Positions 1 through 5,830 of a stretch of 7,014 bases of DNA are shown piece after piece. The stretch is from NCBI GenBank assembly GCA_903881265.1, contig CAIRSV010000045.1, positions 1 to 7,014 on the forward strand, read 5' to 3'. The notes under the pieces are model-generated. The model was given only the letters and a program-made list of their open reading frames with translations. It was not told the DNA's origin and did not search any database. Made by a program: the position numbers and the translations under genes. Source of the stretch: an uncultured Bacteroidota bacterium. GTDB taxonomy: Bacteria > Bacteroidota > Bacteroidia > Chitinophagales > Chitinophagaceae. Each line of letters starts with the position of its first letter. The first letter of the stretch is position 1.

Positions 1-60
1 AAAATGTTCTTGTAATGCTTTTTTTAAGTCGAACTTATCTGCCTTTTTTAACTTTCCCAT
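1..60 (-). CDS. N-terminal fragment of a minus-strand gene, possibly RecQ-type DNA helicase (runs off the left edge)
   Basis: Reading the minus strand from ATG at 60-58 gives 20 uninterrupted codons to the window edge, MGKLKKADKFDLKKALQEHF. A stop in the same frame at 69-67, with no other start between, fixes this ATG as the only usual start. The peptide is lysine-rich and then has an amphipathic LKKALQEHF segment. From memory, RecQ helicases of Bacteroidota often begin this way (a short basic leader, then a helix ending in a phenylalanine-rich 'YFGF' or 'HFGF' stretch before the helicase motifs). The RecQ idea is therefore an inference from 20 residues. No helicase motif is in the window, and another protein is possible. 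That some gene starts here is more likely than its identity. It is divergent from the TPR gene, with about 340 bases between the two starts. Confidence 0.45.
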   Translation of the reverse strand, partial: MGKLKKADKFDLKKALQEHF

Positions 61-79
61 ACATAATTAATTTTTACCC

Positions 80-269
80 TCACAATCGTTCATCTGCAAT
101 CAGAAGTAATGGTCTAATATACAGCATCCTTTTTTTATCTGCAACAACTATTGCGGATAAATCAGCGATGTTGACGAAGATACCTTCACATTCCCAAACA
201 TCAATCTAATAAAAAGTTAATTGAACCTTTTTCTTCAATGTATTGATAAATCGATGCTTCAGACAACAT
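80..269 (-). pseudogene. Possible small minus-strand gene split by a frameshift; family not recognised
   Basis: On the minus strand, ATG at 269-267 opens 22 codons (MLSEASIYQYIEEKGSINFL then LD) that end at TGA (203-201). Skipping one base (203) at that point enters another frame, which stays open for 40 codons to a TGA at 82-80. It reads with protein-like composition: DVWECEGIFVNIADLSAIVV, then ADKKRMLYIRPLLLIADERL. The joined product would be about 62 residues, ending 19 bases before the minus-strand start at 60. The mix of acidic, basic and branched hydrophobic residues looks more like a real protein than the plus-strand reading does, but both pieces are short and no family is recognised. 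The alternatives are chance open frames in AT-rich DNA, a sequencing error in an intact small gene, or true decay. Confidence 0.2.
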
Positions 270-362
270 GCGTCGGAAAAATAGTAGATAGATTAAAACG
301 TGTCTATTGTTCGAGGAGTAAACAATGTGCGAATAAAATTTAGGTCTACTCTAACATATTTT

Positions 363-394
363 TTGCGGGCAAACTGATTTATTTCGGATATTTG
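363..394 (+). promoter_or_regulatory. Candidate Bacteroidota promoter of the TPR gene
   Basis: GATATTTG at 387-394 matches the Bacteroidota -7 consensus TAnnTTTG except at its first base. TTG at 363-365 lies 21 bases upstream, within the usual spacing for the -33 element. The box ends only five bases before the TTG start codon, so a transcript from it would begin almost at that codon. The assignment rests on the motif and spacing alone. Confidence 0.35.
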
Positions 395-399
395 TCTCC

Positions 400-2229
400 T
401 TGAAAAAAATACTCTACATATTGGGGTTCGTGCTCCTTGCAGGAAACGCTATCGGCCAAGAACAACTTGTGAACGTGGCTAAACAGTATCTGTTGGCAGG
501 CAATTTTGAAAAAGCGGCAGCCACCTATAAGCAATTGCTTGATTATTCACCTAAGGACCAAGAACTTCAGAAAGCGTATCTAGAAAGCCTTATGGGGTTG
601 AAGGAGTATAAGACCGCCGAGAAGGTGGTGAAACAATTATTGAAGTCTAACGCAGCGGATGCTCGGTATAATTTTCAGCTTGTGAAAATCTATCGAGGCA
701 CAGGAGAAGATAAGAAAGCCGATAAACTGACGATTAAAATCATAGACCGCACGAATAATAATGATGAGGAAATCAGGGCAACCGCCAATCTATTTGAAAA
801 AGATGGATTGTCTGATAATGCAATAGCCGTCTTTGAAAAGGGCAAGAGTTATCAGAAAGAAAATCCGTATCTCTACGCAGAAGAGCTGGCGTTGTTGTAC
901 AACAAAAAAGGAGATATCGAAAAGGCCACAGAAAGTCTGCTTGATTTTTATGTTTCCCGTCCTGAAAAATCTGAAGAAATCAAGGCCACGTTGCAGCGCA
1001 TTATGAATAAACCTGACAAGCTGAAAGGCTTGCAGCAAAAGGTGCAGAAGCGAATCGAAAAGCAACCTGATATTGAAGCATATCCCGATTTGATGGCTTG
1101 GATGTTTATTCAATTAAAAGAGTATGATAAGGCATTCGAACAAATCAAAGCCATTGATTTAAAACTCAATGAAGGCGGCAGACGAATGATAGGGTTTGCC
1201 CGTGTGTGTTTCAGGGAATTTCAATATCAGGCTGCCATATCAGCCTACAATGCGGTGGCGGCCTTGGGGAAAGAACAACCCTATTATCAGATTGCACGCA
1301 GTGAGAAGTTGAGTTGTATGAAGGAACAGTTGCAGCGCAATCCAATGTATACAAAGGAAGAAGTAAACGCCTTAGGTATTGAATATGCCTTGTTTCTTGA
1401 TGAGTTTCCTCAATTTATGCAAAAGGAAACGCTACGCGAATATGCCGAATTGGAAGCTCGCTATGCACACGATATTGATAAGGCTATTGAGTTGCTCAGC
1501 AATGTAGTGAAAGCCAATAATGTGCAACAGGCATTTAAAGGCCGATGCAAACTTGAAATGGGCGACTATGAATTGGTGCGAAATAATATGTGGGACGCCA
1601 CCTTGCTTTTTTCGCAAGTTGATAAAGAATTTAAACAAGATATGCTTGGTGAAGAAGCCCGATTTAGAAATGCGAAGTTGTCGTATTTTACTGGCGATTT
1701 TGAATGGGCGCAAGGACAATTGGATGTATTGAAGGCATCTACGTCAGAATTGATTGCCAATGATGCATTGAACTTATCTGTGCTGATTACAGAAAATAAT
1801 CCACCGGCTGATAGCAATGTGACACCGTTGATGATGTTTGCTAAAGCCGATTTTCTTGAGTTTCAAAACAAGGATGATGATGCCCTTTCTACGCTTGATA
1901 CGATCGCTACCGACTTCCCTAAACATCCGCTGATGGATAATATTCTGATGGTTAGGGCGCATATTGCCGAGAAGCGTCAAGATTACAATGAAGCCGCGAT
2001 GCTCTATCAGAAAATCGTAACAACCTATGGCGATGACGTATTGGCTGACGATGCCTTGTTTAATTTGGCGCTGATTAACGAGACATTCTTTAAGAACGTA
2101 GACGAAGCCAAGCGCCTTTATGAGCAGCTTGTTGTCAAATATCCAGGTTCGACGTTTGTCAATGAAGCGCGAAAAAGTTTTAGACGCCTTCGTGGTGATA
2201 AAGCCAGTGTTGAAGATGGCGGTATCTAA
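400..2229 (+). CDS. Exported tetratricopeptide-repeat (TPR) protein
   Basis: This is a 609-residue protein that probably acts in the periplasm as a helical-repeat scaffold; its partner is unknown. Residues 1-19 form a signal peptide (MKK, then the hydrophobic ILYILGFVLLAG, with likely cleavage at AIG/QE). There is no lipobox cysteine. The rest is almost all alpha-helical TPR-like repeats. Clear examples are residues 21-60 (A..YLLAGNFEKAAATYKQLL) and the C-terminal pair at about 510-600 (DYNEAAMLYQKIV, then DEAKRLYEQLVVKYPGSTF, ending in RRLRG), which resembles the TPRs of BamD and YbgF/CpoB. No catalytic domain is visible. The start is TTG: no ATG or GTG lies between the in-frame stop at 352-354 and codon 400, and this start gives a complete signal peptide. 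The next gene begins 67 bases downstream. Assembly of outer-membrane or cell-division complexes is only a guess by analogy. Confidence 0.9.
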   Translation: MKKILYILGFVLLAGNAIGQEQLVNVAKQYLLAGNFEKAAATYKQLLDYSPKDQELQKAYLESLMGLKEYKTAEKVVKQLLKSNAADARYNFQLVKIYRGTGEDKKADKLTIKIIDRTNNNDEEIRATANLFEKDGLSDNAIAVFEKGKSYQKENPYLYAEELALLYNKKGDIEKATESLLDFYVSRPEKSEEIKATLQRIMNKPDKLKGLQQKVQKRIEKQPDIEAYPDLMAWMFIQLKEYDKAFEQIKAIDLKLNEGGRRMIGFARVCFREFQYQAAISAYNAVAALGKEQPYYQIARSEKLSCMKEQLQRNPMYTKEEVNALGIEYALFLDEFPQFMQKETLREYAELEARYAHDIDKAIELLSNVVKANNVQQAFKGRCKLEMGDYELVRNNMWDATLLFSQVDKEFKQDMLGEEARFRNAKLSYFTGDFEWAQGQLDVLKASTSELIANDALNLSVLITENNPPADSNVTPLMMFAKADFLEFQNKDDDALSTLDTIATDFPKHPLMDNILMVRAHIAEKRQDYNEAAMLYQKIVTTYGDDVLADDALFNLALINETFFKNVDEAKRLYEQLVVKYPGSTFVNEARKSFRRLRGDKASVEDGGI

Positions 2230-2278
2230 ATTCAGTGGTTGAAAATTCAGGAAGGTTTCAATTCCCAGTTTCTGCATC

Positions 2279-2286
2279 TATCTTTG
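2279..2286 (+). promoter_or_regulatory. Candidate -7 promoter box (TATCTTTG) for the GSCFA gene
   Basis: TATCTTTG is an exact match to TAnnTTTG and ends ten bases before the ATG at 2297. No TTG stands at the expected -33 distance; only TTT (2256-2258) is there. The predicted leader would be only a few bases. The gene could also be read through from the TPR gene, since no terminator hairpin is visible between them. Confidence 0.35.
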
Positions 2287-2296
2287 TCCATAACGT

Positions 2297-3271
2297 ATGA
2301 ATTTTCAACTCGATATAACAATTCCTTTTCTTGAACCACGCATTCATCATCAGTCTAAGATAGTGCTGTTAGGTTCCTGTTTTACCGAGCATATGACACG
2401 GTTTTTAAGCAGGGCGAAATTTCAAACAGCACAGAATTCGCATGGTATTATTTTCAATCCATTGAGTGTATGTAAATCACTGTCAGACATCATTGAAAAA
2501 AAAGTATACAACGAAGATGATCTGTTTTATTTACATGAATATTGGCATAGTTGGTATCATCATTCCGATTTTTCGGATATGAATAAAGTGGTGGCCCTTA
2601 AAAAAATCAATGATGTCATTGCCGATCAACATCATTTTCTCCAGCAGGCCGATTATGTGTTCATTACCTTGGGTTCGGCTTTTGCATACAGGCATATCGA
2701 GTTAGATACATTTGTGAGCAATAATCATCGGGCACCCGCTCAATGGTTCGAAAAGACCTTATTGGATATTGAACTCATTCGAAACGAACTCGAAGCGATG
2801 CAACATCAGTTGAAGCAATTCAATCCCAATATCAAGCTTGTTTTTACTGTAAGTCCTGTGCGTCACAGTCGGGATGGTGTCATTGAAAACAACCGCAGTA
2901 AAGCCCGATTACTTGAAGCCATACATTCATTGCAAAATGTGTATTATTTTCCTGCGTATGAATTGGTGATTGATGTACTGCGCGACTATCGTTTTTACGA
3001 CCTCGATATGGTGCATCCAAATTATCAGGCCACCGCATTTGTGTGGGAGAAATTTATTGAACATTGCATCGATCCGGGCTGTCTGCCAATGATGAAAAAA
3101 ATGGAGCAGCTTTATAAAGCGATGCATCATATTTCAAAGGATACACGAAGTCTTGCGCATCAAAAATTCTTGCACGAACATTTCGAACTTTGTAAACTAT
3201 TAATAGATGAATATCCTTATCTAGAGTTGGAGGAAGAGATGAAGGTGTTTAAACCGAAATCGTTATCCTGA
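2297..3271 (+). CDS. GSCFA-family protein (SGNH-hydrolase-like)
   Basis: This is a 324-residue protein of the GSCFA family (Pfam PF08885), whose members have an SGNH/GDSL-hydrolase-like fold but no well-established substrate. The name-giving motif appears near the N terminus as LLGSCFT (residues 24-30, with T for the usual A), holding the likely nucleophile Ser27. Further family blocks are HGIIFNPLS (49-57), WHSWYHHSDFSD (83-94), YVFITLGSAFAYRH (120-133) and FTVSPVRHSRDG (183-194). DMVHP (237-241) supplies the DxxH pair Asp237/His240 expected of SGNH hydrolases. There is no signal peptide or membrane segment, so it is probably cytoplasmic. The ATG start gives an intact N terminus just before the first motif. 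It lies 67 bases after the TPR gene and 64 before mnmH on the same strand; neither neighbour suggests a shared pathway. An esterase or acyl-transfer role is inferred from the fold only. Confidence 0.9.
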   Translation: MNFQLDITIPFLEPRIHHQSKIVLLGSCFTEHMTRFLSRAKFQTAQNSHGIIFNPLSVCKSLSDIIEKKVYNEDDLFYLHEYWHSWYHHSDFSDMNKVVALKKINDVIADQHHFLQQADYVFITLGSAFAYRHIELDTFVSNNHRAPAQWFEKTLLDIELIRNELEAMQHQLKQFNPNIKLVFTVSPVRHSRDGVIENNRSKARLLEAIHSLQNVYYFPAYELVIDVLRDYRFYDLDMVHPNYQATAFVWEKFIEHCIDPGCLPMMKKMEQLYKAMHHISKDTRSLAHQKFLHEHFELCKLLIDEYPYLELEEEMKVFKPKSLS

Positions 3272-3323
3272 ACTTATTCCGCCATTCATTCAACACGAAA
3301 CATAGCATCTCACATCTGCTTCT

Positions 3324-3331
3324 TATATTTG
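3324..3331 (+). promoter_or_regulatory. Candidate -7 promoter box (TATATTTG) for mnmH-selD
   Basis: TATATTTG is an exact match to TAnnTTTG and lies only four bases (GTCC) before the mnmH ATG at 3336. With the usual distance from this box to the transcription start, the mRNA would begin at or next to the start codon. No TTG is found at the expected -33 distance, so the promoter is plausible but not secure. Confidence 0.4.
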
Positions 3332-3335
3332 GTCC

Positions 3336-4466
3336 ATGATCACTACATTATCACTTCCTGATTTTATACACGCTTCGAAAGATGCATTGGTCATTGACGT
3401 GCGTACACCGGCCGAGTTTGAGCAAGGTCACATTATCGGCGCCACTAATCTTCCTCTTTTTACCAATGATGAGCGTGTGCTAGTGGGCACATGCTATAAA
3501 CAACAAGGCCGGCAACCTGCCATATTACTTGGGTTTGAATTAATTGGAGGTCGTTGGGCTAATTATATCAGGGATGTCGAGAGTCTGTTGGCAATCACAC
3601 AAAATGAACGCAAAAAAGTGTTTGTACATTGTTGGCGTGGTGGTATGCGCAGCGGCGCTATGGCGTGGGCACTCACTATGTACGGCTTTGATGTCTATGT
3701 GTTGAAAGGAGGATATAAAACGTATCGTCGATATTGTGTGGACACATTTGAAACACGCTATCCGATAATTATACTTAGCGGCAAGACTGGTTGTGCTAAA
3801 ACAGCGACCTTGCTTGAAATGAAAAAATTAGGCGAACAAGTCATTGATCTCGAGGGGCTTGCTCATCATCAAGGTTCATCATTCGGATCAAAAGGAAACG
3901 ACTATCAACCCTCGCAAGAGCAGTTTGAAAATACGCTTGCACATGAACTACGTCAGCTAGATACGACAAAAAGAATTTGGTTCGAAAATGAAAGTATTGT
4001 GATTGGAAGACGCGAAGTGCCAAGGGGTATTTTTGAACAAATGCGCAAGGCTCAAATCATCGATATGCAATTGCCTATAGAAGAACGAGTCGATTTTCTC
4101 AACGATGATTATGGTGTGCTTGACAAGGAATTTTTAAAGGAATCGGTCCTGAAAATCACCAAGCGATTAGGGCCAAATGAAACAAAGCTTAGCCTGCAAG
4201 CCATTGATGAAAATCGAATGAAAGATTTTATACGACAAGTGCTTGTTTATTATGATAAAACCTATCAGCGAAGCCAAGAAAAGCGCGACAAGACAACCAT
4301 ACATTCATTGTCATTGAATACCTTAGACCCACAAGAAAATGCGAAAATACTTGTGGCTCATTGCACGCAGTTATTCGGGATTGACGTCGCACAGTTTTTG
4401 CCTGCCATACAAACCGAGTTATCACAACAATCAACTACAAACTTATCATACGACTACACGAAATGA
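3336..4466 (+). CDS. mnmH: tRNA 2-selenouridine synthase
   Basis: MnmH (also SelU or YbbB) replaces sulfur with selenium in the 2-thiouridine at wobble position 34 of tRNAs for Lys, Glu and Gln, using selenophosphate from SelD; the family also makes a geranylated intermediate. The protein has 376 residues (E. coli form about 364). Residues 8-130 are a rhodanese domain: IDVRTPAEFEQGH (20-32), GTCYKQQG (51-58) and the active-site loop HCWRGGMRSG (98-107) with catalytic Cys99. Residues 144 onward form a P-loop domain with a Walker A-like GKTGCAKT (149-156, Ala154 where Gly is usual), then the family hallmark DLEGLAHHQGSSFG (171-184) and FENESIVIGRREVP (216-229). The ATG start matches the usual N terminus. 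The stop overlaps the selD start in ATGA, so the two are very likely co-transcribed and translationally coupled. Confidence 0.96.
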   Translation: MITTLSLPDFIHASKDALVIDVRTPAEFEQGHIIGATNLPLFTNDERVLVGTCYKQQGRQPAILLGFELIGGRWANYIRDVESLLAITQNERKKVFVHCWRGGMRSGAMAWALTMYGFDVYVLKGGYKTYRRYCVDTFETRYPIIILSGKTGCAKTATLLEMKKLGEQVIDLEGLAHHQGSSFGSKGNDYQPSQEQFENTLAHELRQLDTTKRIWFENESIVIGRREVPRGIFEQMRKAQIIDMQLPIEERVDFLNDDYGVLDKEFLKESVLKITKRLGPNETKLSLQAIDENRMKDFIRQVLVYYDKTYQRSQEKRDKTTIHSLSLNTLDPQENAKILVAHCTQLFGIDVAQFLPAIQTELSQQSTTNLSYDYTK

Positions 4467-5506
4467 ATGATATTAAACTAACCCAATACTCCCATGGTGC
4501 CGGATGCGGATGTAAGATTGCACCTGCAGTCCTTGATACGATATTGCATAGTCCGATAGTGCATCAGCCGGATGCTAAATTACTTGTGGGTAACGATACC
4601 CGTGATGATGCAGCGGTGTATGATTTAGGAAACGGCACGGCCCTGATTTCAACCACTGATTTTTTTATGCCGATTGTCGATGATGCCTACGATTTTGGTC
4701 GTATCGCTTCGGCGAATGCGATCAGTGATGTGTATGCGATGGGAGGCAAACCTGTATTGGCTATTGCGATTTTAGGTTGGCCTATAGATAAATTAGCACC
4801 CGAAGTGGCGCAAAAAGTATTGGAAGGATCTCGTGCTGTATGCGCTGAAGCTGGTATCACGCTGGCAGGTGGCCATAGTATTGATTGCCCTGAGCCAGTG
4901 TTTGGGTTAGCCGTAAACGGATTGGTTGACATCAAAAACCTTAAAAAAAATTCAACAGCGAAAGCAGGTAATCGATTGTATTTGACAAAAGCCTTAGGCG
5001 TTGGTATATTAACAACAGCACAAAAAAAAGGTGTCCTTCAAGCAGCGCATCAGCATATTGCGCCTGAGTCGATGAGCAAACTCAATAAGCTCGGTGAAGT
5101 ATTCGGAGGTTTGTCTTATATCACGGCGATGACGGATGTGACTGGTTTTGGTTTATTGGGTCATCTTTCTGAAATGTGTGAAGGAAGTCAAGTGAATGCG
5201 ATCGTTGAATTTTCGAAGGTGCCGACGCTGAATGAAATTGATGAATATCTCGAACAGCAATGTGTGCCGGGTGGAACAAATCGCAACTGGGCTAGTTACG
5301 GCCATAAGATAGAAGCACTCACCGAACGACAAAAGCTTGTGCTCGCAGATCCGCAAACAAGCGGTGGATTGCTGGTGGCAGTGGAAGCAGCGCATGCCGA
5401 CGAGTTTGAAGCCTTGCTGAAAGCCAATCATCTGCCTGAGGCGAATTGTATTTCGTTTGGTTGGTTAGACGTTCGAGAAGGTGAACGATTGATTAAAGTA
5501 CTATAA
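4463..5506 (+). CDS. selD: Selenide, water dikinase (selenophosphate synthetase)
   Basis: SelD converts selenide, ATP and water into selenophosphate, AMP and phosphate in the cytoplasm, giving the selenium donor for MnmH and, where present, for selenocysteine synthesis. The 347 residues equal the E. coli length and align closely along the whole protein. The flexible N-terminal loop HGAGCGCK (11-18) carries Cys15 and Lys18, equivalent to E. coli Cys17 and Lys20. The Mg-ATP-binding aspartates are Asp49 (TRDDAAVYD), Asp89 (NAISDVYAMGG) and Asp225 (MTDVTGFGLLGH). The ADPQTSGGL block (295-303) marks the C-terminal AIRS/PurM-type domain. Both loop cysteines are ordinary codons (TGC, TGT), so this is not a selenoprotein form. 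The ATG overlaps the mnmH stop by four bases, and no separate promoter or Shine-Dalgarno sequence is evident, which suggests expression depends on mnmH. No terminator hairpin is visible after the stop. Confidence 0.98.
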   Translation: MNDIKLTQYSHGAGCGCKIAPAVLDTILHSPIVHQPDAKLLVGNDTRDDAAVYDLGNGTALISTTDFFMPIVDDAYDFGRIASANAISDVYAMGGKPVLAIAILGWPIDKLAPEVAQKVLEGSRAVCAEAGITLAGGHSIDCPEPVFGLAVNGLVDIKNLKKNSTAKAGNRLYLTKALGVGILTTAQKKGVLQAAHQHIAPESMSKLNKLGEVFGGLSYITAMTDVTGFGLLGHLSEMCEGSQVNAIVEFSKVPTLNEIDEYLEQQCVPGGTNRNWASYGHKIEALTERQKLVLADPQTSGGLLVAVEAAHADEFEALLKANHLPEANCISFGWLDVREGERLIKVL

Positions 5507-5555
5507 CATCCTTTATTCGTTCTACGGGTTTGTCAATCGAACACCTTGTTGAAGT

Positions 5556-5677
5556 AATCGCTGCTGAGCAATCGCAGAAACGCTGAAGTCTAGCCGCGAT
5601 AGTAGCGTAAATCCCACGCGTTAGTAAGCCTTCGCGTGGCAGCGTGGATTGCAGCGTATAGCGCGACATTCGCTGCC
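5556..5677. repeat. Structured block of inverted repeats, possibly a dispersed intergenic element
   Basis: The hexamer GCAGCG occurs four times: at 5639-5644 and 5651-5656 on the plus strand, and as CGCTGC at 5559-5564 and 5671-5676. Two perfect 7-bp stems can form: CCACGCG (5614-5620) with CGCGTGG (5633-5639), loop 12 bases, and GGCAGCG (5638-5644) with CGCTGCC (5671-5677), loop 26 bases. They share bases 5638-5639, so both cannot be fully paired at once. The core GATTGCAGCGTATAGCGCGA (5647-5666) resembles, from memory, a short repeat scattered between genes in many Bacteroidota genomes. It might instead act as a transcript 3' end for mnmH-selD or be a small RNA. The stems are directly visible; the function is not known. 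Confidence 0.45.
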
Positions 5678-5802
5678 TATTTAGTCGAACGCTTGGCTTC
5701 AAAGCAATATAGGTATCAGTTTTATCTTGGGCTTATAAAAACCTTTTACGGCGATACATGGCCATTCATCAAACAATACGAGTGCAATCATGCCGTTTGA
5801 GA

Positions 5803-5810
5803 TACATTTG
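5803..5810 (+). promoter_or_regulatory. Candidate -7 promoter box (TACATTTG) for the TonB-receptor gene
   Basis: TACATTTG is an exact match to TAnnTTTG and ends 20 bases before the ATG at 5831, allowing a short leader. No TTG is seen 17-23 bases upstream (the closest is GTG at 5782-5784), so the -33 element is poor. The same string also occurs by chance inside the GSCFA gene (2707-2714), so the motif alone is modest evidence. Confidence 0.35.
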
Positions 5811-5830
5811 CTTGGCGTTAAATTAGTCTA

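Larger units (their letters stand above)
61..399. other. AT-rich divergent intergenic region
   Basis: This spacer separates the start of the minus-strand fragment from the plus-strand TPR gene and must carry the promoters for both. It is visibly richer in A and T than the genes to the right. No tRNA, terminator hairpin or long repeat was found. A small inverted repeat (TCTG-caat-CAGA, 93-104) is too short to mean much. The candidate broken minus-strand gene and the candidate promoter inside it are listed separately. Confidence 0.6.
5507..5830. other. Intergenic region between selD and the TonB-receptor gene
   Basis: These 324 bases contain no convincing gene. The left part (about 5556-5677) is GC-richer and full of inverted repeats, listed separately. 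The right part (about 5700-5830) is AT-rich and holds the candidate receptor promoter. No classical terminator (hairpin plus T-run) was seen after selD. The minus-strand frame open across 5493-5702 encodes an arginine-, serine- and threonine-rich peptide that looks like a by-product of the repeats. Confidence 0.6.

Noticed and set aside
15..209. Plus-strand open frame of 64 codons at the left end
   Set aside because: The product is rich in Ser, Ile, Phe and Tyr with no recognisable domain, it opposes better minus-strand readings at 1-60 and 80-205, and it has no promoter or ribosome-site support.
300..340. GTTCGAG string resembling a tRNA T-loop
   Set aside because: No matching acceptor, anticodon or D-arm could be placed around it.
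254..343. Plus-strand 29-codon frame (MLQTTCVGKIVDRLKRVYCS...) in the divergent spacer
   Set aside because: It is short, matches no known family, has no start signal, and similar frames arise by chance.
4496..4516. Possible selenocysteine codon in the SelD active-site loop
   Set aside because: The loop codons are TGC and TGT, both cysteine; there is no in-frame TGA.
790..5431. Many open frames antisense to, or out of frame with, the four complete genes
   Set aside because: They lie wholly inside confidently identified genes and have low-complexity or cysteine/histidine-rich products typical of shadow frames.
5507..5550. Rho-independent terminator directly after selD
   Set aside because: No hairpin followed by a T-run is present; the stems farther down (5614-5677) lack a T tract.
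5493..5702. Minus-strand 69-codon frame after selD
   Set aside because: It overlaps the selD end and the inverted-repeat block, and its Arg/Ser/Thr-rich composition looks like a by-product of those repeats.
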